From assembly GCA_947650285.1 (NCBI GenBank), contig CANTFL010000465.1, positions 1-64,000 on the forward strand: a stretch of 64,000 bases of DNA, written 5' to 3'. Shown one piece after another: positions 57,824-64,000 of this stretch. Every line of letters starts with the position of its first letter. Position 1 is the first letter of the stretch. A program made the translations under genes and the position numbers. Below the pieces are notes generated by a model. That model did no database searches and was not told where the DNA came from. It saw only the letters and a list, made by a program, of their open reading frames with translations. The stretch comes from Hyaloperonospora brassicae (lineage: Eukaryota; Oomycota; Peronosporomycetes; Peronosporales; Peronosporaceae).

Positions 57824-60800
57824 AGCCTGATATGTTTAAAAGGAGTGTCACTGAAAGTACGAACGCTTAGGAAGCGCGCCGGACGGTGATGGTGAATGCG
57901 GCCGATGACTTTGTGTTCGTAAGGTGAATACATTGCCCGACACGATTTGCAACATTTGCTACTCAAGTGGACCGGAAAGATCACACGAGGAAGTAGGTAG
58001 AGGTATAACACAAGATAAATGATAACACTTTTTTACCACAGTGCTCTTGACAACTTCTATCTGCCTATCCTGATAGCTAACGAACATGAAAAACCTTAAA
58101 CGCAGCGCCTATAGAGTGCGCCGCTTCATGGACCCTGGCGAGAATAGAAGGAAATGTTTCGAAGGGTAGATAACCCGACGCATGCGGAAGTTGGCCTGCG
58201 ATTCGCGTTCAGTATAATATTAATAAATGTCAATGTTATGAAACGGACTCACCTCTTTTCTTCATTCCATGTAGCAATATTCAAATTATTGACTACGTTG
58301 ATAGAGTGACCCGTAATAGGTCAAATCTAGAAATACAGGTTTGATATTTCGCGCTATAGCAATTCTTGCATGGCTAACAAGTCCATTCGATGCGCAGATA
58401 AGCTGCACAGAATGTGGCTGCATTACTGTTCGCAGATTTCAGTGATACTGTAACAAGTACGTATATAAGAACTACTATGGGTGTGGTGCGGCAAAAAATT
58501 AATGCGTATATTTTTCTCTTTGACCTCCTTTATTTCTCCTCATCAAATCTTAGGTGGCTTTTTTCTAATGTGTGCCTTTTCTGTCACAGACGTACTATCC
58601 GTGCCGGTATCGGATTTATTTATGGGTTGGAAATCTGGTCATCAATACGTTGCTTACATATAATCTTTCCCTGTTGGCGTCATTCATAAGTCTACCGTCT
58701 TACTTAAGCTACTAATCTTTCCATAACTCATTGACCACAGCGTCGCCAACACCCGCAGCCGTACAACGCCGAACGCTTACGATATCAAATCAGCTGGCGT
58801 CGTCTTCGCCAGTACGTAGGTAATCCTCAGATCTCTTTCTCAGCAGAATATTGATAATGTAAGCTCACTGTCTATGTGCTCCGCGCGGGTGAGCTCACTT
58901 CAATATTCGTCAGAAGAATTGCCGCTTATTTTTCCATCTTCTCCATCATCGCTAAATTCCAAAATAGATACAATTACTTGAAGCATCGACAGTTCTTGTC
59001 TTTTAGATGAATCTGGCGCGAAGCATACTCTGATCTTATACTATGCAAAGGTCGTATATATGATGCACGTCCAGACTACGATGTTTGTTAAAGTGATGCC
59101 GCGGCCGAATAATTCTTGACAGACTTTATGGCCCTCTGAATTTGCGTCGCTGTCGCTTGACAGTTTTGCGACAAAAGTATCTGCAACTAGTTGTTGTTTA
59201 AGCTGAAGCTTAACATCCATGTTTCTCAGGTTTGTACGATTCGCTTGGCAATCCGCCAGTTGCTGAGTTCTAGCGCATGCGCTTGTAAGTTGCTCTGTTA
59301 ACCGAAAAAGAATGCATAGGTCGTGATCATTGAACCAGCCACAAAAGCGACTCATCATAAGACTTATCGCTCTTGCCCGATGCGGCTTCTGTAGAGATCC
59401 CCTTGTTCGAAATTGATTTTTCAGACGTAATCATATACTGATTGTTCACCGGTGAATTCCTCTATGTAGTGCCGATTTAGTATATAGCAAGGTAGTCTTC
59501 AAAGATTTTAGAGTAGGAACACGTGTGACGCGATAGAGGCCGCCACACTGATATATCTCATTTTTTTACAGGTAAGACATTGATGAGGCTTTCGGCGACT
59601 AGTCGAACGCGTCTGATTAGCGTCCGAATACAAGGTCGTTATGTCATCGGTTCTTCGTTTTCTACACCCGTAGGGAAGCAGTGGGTCTACGGTGCTTTTC
59701 GAGATGATCCTGAACGATCCGCATCGGTGCAGCGCTTCCAGTCCTTACACGTCGCGCACAAAATTAATGTATTCAATTCCAAATATTTAATTTATGGAAT
59801 TTGCATTCCGTAGCTTATAATTGGTGAACACTATATCAAAAGACGCTTGTCGATTAATTTGATATGTATTCGTATTGGAAGAGTTAAAAACGGATATATA
59901 GGAACCTCATTAAAATTTTCAGGTATTTATCGGTAATATAGCCAATAAAAATAAACACAAAATCTTCATTTTTCTGTAGCTTTCCTGTCACCAGTAAATT
60001 TTCGGCGTACCAAATACACGTTTTATCGAATACTGTCCGATTTAGAAGTAGGGACAAGTATCAATTACAAATATCACGAACCGTGCTTGCAAAAAATTCG
60101 TCTTTTAGTAGTTATGACCAAATCTCCTAGCTATCTAGATACTATATAGGCTGCGCTGTCAGAATAACACTACTTGTCCGGTGTGCCTAAAACCCAAGCC
60201 GCTTTGAATCCATCTCTTGCACAAGCCCGGCCTGTATATAACATTCAAATACTTGTCGGTTATGTCTCTCTGGGCGCGTTAACATATGTTTTCTGTATCT
60301 CCTAATGTCGCGCAGGAACACGCTACATTTATGACAGTTTCCGAATGAAATTGCGCTTTGACATGTCCATGACCGGCTTAAGTATCAGCGCGTGCTTTTC
60401 GATGGACCGCTCGATTCCTCAAGCCATCATGTGTTACTTGTTAGGCTCCACAAAATCATTTGCATCTGTTTTCGTCTTGCATACCCAATCATTGTATAGG
60501 GAGCTTTTTTTTACTGGACTTGGTACCAGATCCTACTTGTACTTTACTGATAGCGAATTCAGCTTAAACTGCACGCTCCCATTCGACTAGCATACCGCTT
60601 TTTGAAGCGGCATTCTATCATTTAGTATATTTAAGTGAAACAATATTATGATCTTTTGTAATGAGGGCTTCTTTTTACCGAGCAATAGTCATTCTGTAGG
60701 CGGAAATTTGAGTGAATCATATTTATTGTGCTCCAAGTTTATCAAGCATTTTTTCCTTATTATGCAACAACATTGTCACTAAGGCTTGCTATCTTATCAC

Positions 60801-61300
60801 TCCAATCTCCTTCTTAAACTGTTGGCTGTTCGATCGATAGAATCCTGTAATTCCTCTTGGTTTATATCTGTATTGGGTAAACGTGTAGTGTGGTAAGTAC
60901 CACCAGCGTCTATCTGTATAAAGCTTTATTTACATGTGTTCTTATGCAGACAGTAAGCCCCTCCTCCTTTTAGTTTATTGTCTTGTGATTTTACGTAACA
61001 TAGCAGTATAAGGCGATCTGAACGAACTAATGTATGTCTATCTTGACTTTACGTCCCTTAAAAACTCAATCCTCGACGCGCGACCAATCTTTCCTTAGGT
61101 AAGACTTTATTTAATAATAAGAAGAAAATTTAGCAGCTTCACATCAAAAGCCTTGTCGGCACTATATTCCACTATAAAATACCATTATGTTCGTATTATT
61201 TTAGTAATTATATTCTTCCTTTCTGTTCATTACTCCAACAGAAGATTCCAATATATTTAAGTACAATTTGCTATTGCCATAATATCAAAAGCCATGTAAT
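57824..61300. other. AT-rich intergenic DNA
   Basis: Open frames are short and none shows a recognisable domain. A minus-strand open stretch at 59358-59041 (105 codons, Gln/Leu-rich) is the longest; no homology recognised. Confidence 0.45.
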
Positions 61301-62504
61301 TGAGGTGGAGTGGTGATCACAAATTCCTTGTGTTCCCGACTCTACACTGGCGCCTAGACGACCGACTAACGGAGAGGGTACCCCGATTCCGTGCTATGTG
61401 TTGTCTTGCTCCCCTTGTGTACCCGTCATTGGGGCGGGTTGATCTCTTCTTGGTGGACTTGAGCTGAAGCTGAACTTGACCATTGTAGGGATAGGCGTTG
61501 ATCGGGTGGAAATTCTCCACCCGGTCAAACGTGGGGTGAGTTGATTGGAAATACTTCACTTGATCGCAAGAATACTTGGGCGCTCACCCAGAGTCACCTG
61601 TATCCAAAGGTGATGCTTGATGCGCGTGCCGTCTGACCACTCGATCCGTCACGCGATCTTGAATATGAACCGTTAGGTTCACTGCATCCTATCGCAGTTG
61701 GGAGGGGGAAAGAACTGATGTTCCGCCTGGTCAAATAATTCGAACGCAAAATTTGCTGAGACGCGGGTGACTCTCTATTCAACGGGAGGCCAAAGGTCCT
61801 GCCCGGGAGAAGTCGACGCGTGTCTTTCGTTGCAAATTAAATATTTTTAATGCCGACCAACCAAATCCAAACCCTATGAATATGCCTAGATGTTTGCTAG
61901 GTCGACTTTTGTGCACCGCCTGTCTATGTCATTCATCTCCTACCTCATGTGGTCCACAGCAGATACTCCGTATTGGATCGATCTATAGTGGATTGCGGTA
62001 TGTGATCCACACCAATTATGTGATCCACACCAATTATGTGATCCACACTAATTATGTGATCCACCTCGATCCGCTTCATAGTGGATCGCGGGTGCGGTGT
62101 AAAACAGTTCAGTGGATCGCGGTGCAGTGGATCGCGAGGTAGTAGATTGCGAGGTGGTGGATCGCGGTATGTGATCCACACCGATCAGCAGTACACACCC
62201 AGGATAGATCGTGGTCAATCGGTGGCATCTTCGATCGGGCATCCAAGGTCGGATCGCCGTCACGTCCGAAACTTCACACACTTGATTAGCTTGACGATCC
62301 ACTATTCCAGCTTGCTTCCATGTTCACCTATATCCCATTGTCATTAGCGATCCAGTACTCCAGCTGATCTTCACCCCTTGAGTGATCCGGTTCGTGCATC
62401 TTGGTGATCCAAACCTTCGATCGCGGATCACGATCGTTCAATCGTCGATCCTTGACTATACGTCTTCTTGATTGTTAGGTGGGTCACTCTGCATGATTCC
62501 CACA
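61301..62504 (-). repeat. Element 3 3' LTR
   Basis: On the minus strand it starts TGTGGGAATC (62504) and ends CACTCCACCTCA (61301). It carries the family blocks ACCGACTAACGGAGAGGGTA and CTTGTGTACCCGTC (near 61360-61435, plus strand) and CTGACCACTCGATCC. It is about 1.2 kb. The purine-rich GATAGGAAATGAC just inside the element is its polypurine tract. GTAAT at 61296-61300 may be target duplication. Confidence 0.8.
61999..62065. repeat. 18-bp tandem repeat in element 3 LTR
   Basis: Three full copies of TATGTGATCCACACCAAT (61999, 62017, 62035; one C/T change) plus a partial fourth. The flanks contain more dispersed GTGGATCGCG and GTGATCCAC units. Confidence 0.95.
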
Positions 62505-62712
62505 GTCATTTCCTATCACTTAGTTGTGTGACACCATCATCTGTGCTAACGGGCCCATCTCCGTACGCGCTCCACCAATCAAATTGATTGTCGCACTTAA
62601 GGCAGATCGCGCAATCCACACTTCCGTCATTCTTCCTTTGCGCTTCTCCACTATCGTCCCCTGCTCTGGCGATCGACATACAGTGTCGATGGACTTTGGA
62701 CCCAGAACGCTA

Positions 62713-64000
62713 ATGGCTCCTACACCACCTGCACTTTCCACCTTGAAGGCCTATAGCCCGATCCCGCCTTCTCCTCCGCCGCTGGATTCGCCCTTTAAAG
62801 AACCAGTTGTGTTGCCGTCGCCTCGGGTGAGCGTTGTATCCTTGTTGCATCGCTACACTTTAACTGCGGGTATCGCAGCGCTCTACGATCAACTAGATAT
62901 CCATGCCGCGGTTGTTGCAGATCACCACTCGTTGGAGGAGTTGTGTCGGGACCAGAAACTGCAGAATGACCGACTACAAACGGAGTTGCAATCGTACGTC
63001 GAGCTCGCCCCGCGCCTGGCGACCTATTTTCAGCAGCGTTGTCTCGGCTTCTGGATTGATCGTAACAAGCTTGATGGAGAGTTGCACGAGTTCCAGACGG
63101 AGTTGGCACGGCGTTTGGGTCAGGATCACGTGGTCCGAGAACTGAAGACGGCCCTCTTGTAAGCCAAACGGAAATTGAAACAATCAGATGATTGGCGCCT
63201 TTGAGAAACGTTCATCGCTCAACAGATAGTGGAAAAGTTGGCTTCGCACCTGGCTGCTGCGGAACACAAGCAGGGCGGCGATCTCCAAGCTGCAACGGCC
63301 AATGCATCCAAGTACAAGAAACGCTTTTGCAAAGTTGATGGAAAAATTATACGTCCAAAATAGCGTTGGAAGACATGTCGAAGACATATCAATACCGCCT
63401 CCACACACAAGAGCGCGTAGAGGCGGGGCTGCATCAGCTGCGATCGGACCTCGCGGACCGGGACGCCCAAATGGATCGTCTGCGCAGTCAAGCATTAAAA
63501 TGAGAACAGAAGTGTTACTCGCCCATTAGCGATCGCGACACGATTCGGACTCACCTGGCTCAATTGGCTTCTGGATCGCTCCGCCTTCCTTCAAATGTCT
63601 CGTCTACGGCTTCAGCTACCCCGCCAACCGGCAAGCGATCCAGGTCCACGGATCCCAATCACCCAATCAAGCGTCCCCGCGCCGCAAAGATGACGCGATC
63701 CGGGAAGCGATTGGCGGATTAACCTTTTGCCAAATCAGCCGATGAGTTTCCGCGATCCACTGGACCAGTGCGATCTGCCAAATCTTCCGTATCTGATGAA
63801 ACACCCCGCGTCTATGCTCGATCTTCCAGATTAACGCGCTCGGACGAGTCTAAAGGTACGTCAGGATCGGCCCAGAATACCTCGACCCAAAATACCGCGA
63901 GTACAAAACGATCCGCTTTCCAAACCAGAGCACCCCGCGTCTCTGCGCGGTCTTCCCTATCAACTCGCTCTGACGAGTCTAAAACGACGTCAGAATCCGC
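62713..64000 (+). pseudogene. Element 3 accessory gene, N-terminal part
   Basis: Start chosen at MAPTPPALS, with Pro-rich N-terminus like element 2; upstream in-frame ATGs at 62524 and 62689 are possible. Residues 40-150 form a coiled-coil region: TAGIAALYDQLDIHAAVVAD aligns with the matching stretch of element 2 at about 45990-45930. A stop at 63160 and shifts follow. The basic region is readable from about 63530 (DRDTIRTHLAQLA, KRSRSTDPNHPIKRPRAAK, repeated PRVxARSS...TRSDES at about 63808 and 63937), and then the window ends. Reads away from its own 3' LTR and toward pol. Confidence 0.75.

Larger units (their letters stand above)
61301..64000 (-). mobile_element. Element 3: 3' end of a related Ty3/Gypsy element
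   Basis: 3' LTR followed by the convergent accessory gene on the plus strand, as in element 2. Pol should lie beyond the right end of the window. Divergence from element 2 is large in both LTR and accessory gene, so it is a separate subfamily. Confidence 0.75.

Noticed and set aside
61999..62065. Short regular repeats considered as a CRISPR-like array
   Set aside because: The units are contiguous with no spacers, inside an LTR of a eukaryotic retroelement.

Overview
This window looks like gene-poor, repeat-dense nuclear DNA from an oomycete, most likely Phytophthora or a close relative. The evidence is the retroelement families (chromodomain Ty3/Gypsy elements of oomycete type, a second decayed Ty3/Gypsy family, a Copia relic, a LINE), the one intact-looking host gene (a secreted S33-type peptidase relative with a 68-bp GT-AG intron), and the alternation of balanced-GC elements with AT-rich decayed DNA. 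No tRNA, rRNA or CRISPR was seen.

Layout. 1-3201 is a near-perfect giant inverted repeat (arms about 1.53 kb, centre near 1.6 kb). It is made from the 3' accessory region of element 1, a minus-strand chromodomain Ty3/Gypsy element whose 5' LTR is at 12121-13395. Element 1 sits inside an older, heavily decayed Ty3/Gypsy element of another family (13396 to about 16.9 kb, minus strand; gag and RT readable). 17.0-23.6 kb is AT-rich and gene-free, bounded by an inverted pair of about 350 bp. 23.8-27.0 kb is an ancient Copia-like relic between two LTR-like repeats. 27.0-34.5 kb, continuing at 47.65-48.04 kb, is a decayed minus-strand LINE. Element 2 (34521-47643, plus strand) is inserted into this LINE. 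It is complete: TGTGGT...ACCACA LTRs, a 4-bp GTAG target duplication, primer-binding site and polypurine tract, but its genes carry many stops and frameshifts. 49.3-50.9 kb holds a degraded solo LTR of the same superfamily. 54796-56591 is the host gene. 61301-64000 is the 3' end of element 3 (minus strand), related to elements 1 and 2.

How the pieces relate. Elements 1, 2 and 3 share LTR sequence blocks and a large extra gene between pol and the 3' LTR, encoded on the opposite strand from gag-pol. Elements 1 and 2 also share a primer-binding site overlapping a gag ATG, and a pol with two RNase H domains and a C-terminal chromodomain. The extra gene product (Pro/Ser-rich N-terminus, coiled coil, basic Ser-rich middle, conserved C-terminal domain with RDQWIPGY) is the best candidate for an undescribed system here: a convergent antisense accessory gene of an oomycete LTR retrotransposon. 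In element 1 this same gene has been folded into the giant palindrome, a structure that would yield a long hairpin RNA if transcribed.

The host gene keeps the S33 fold features and a signal peptide but appears to have lost the catalytic Asp and His, suggesting a secreted pseudoenzyme. Domain assignments come from reading motifs by eye; no database search was possible.
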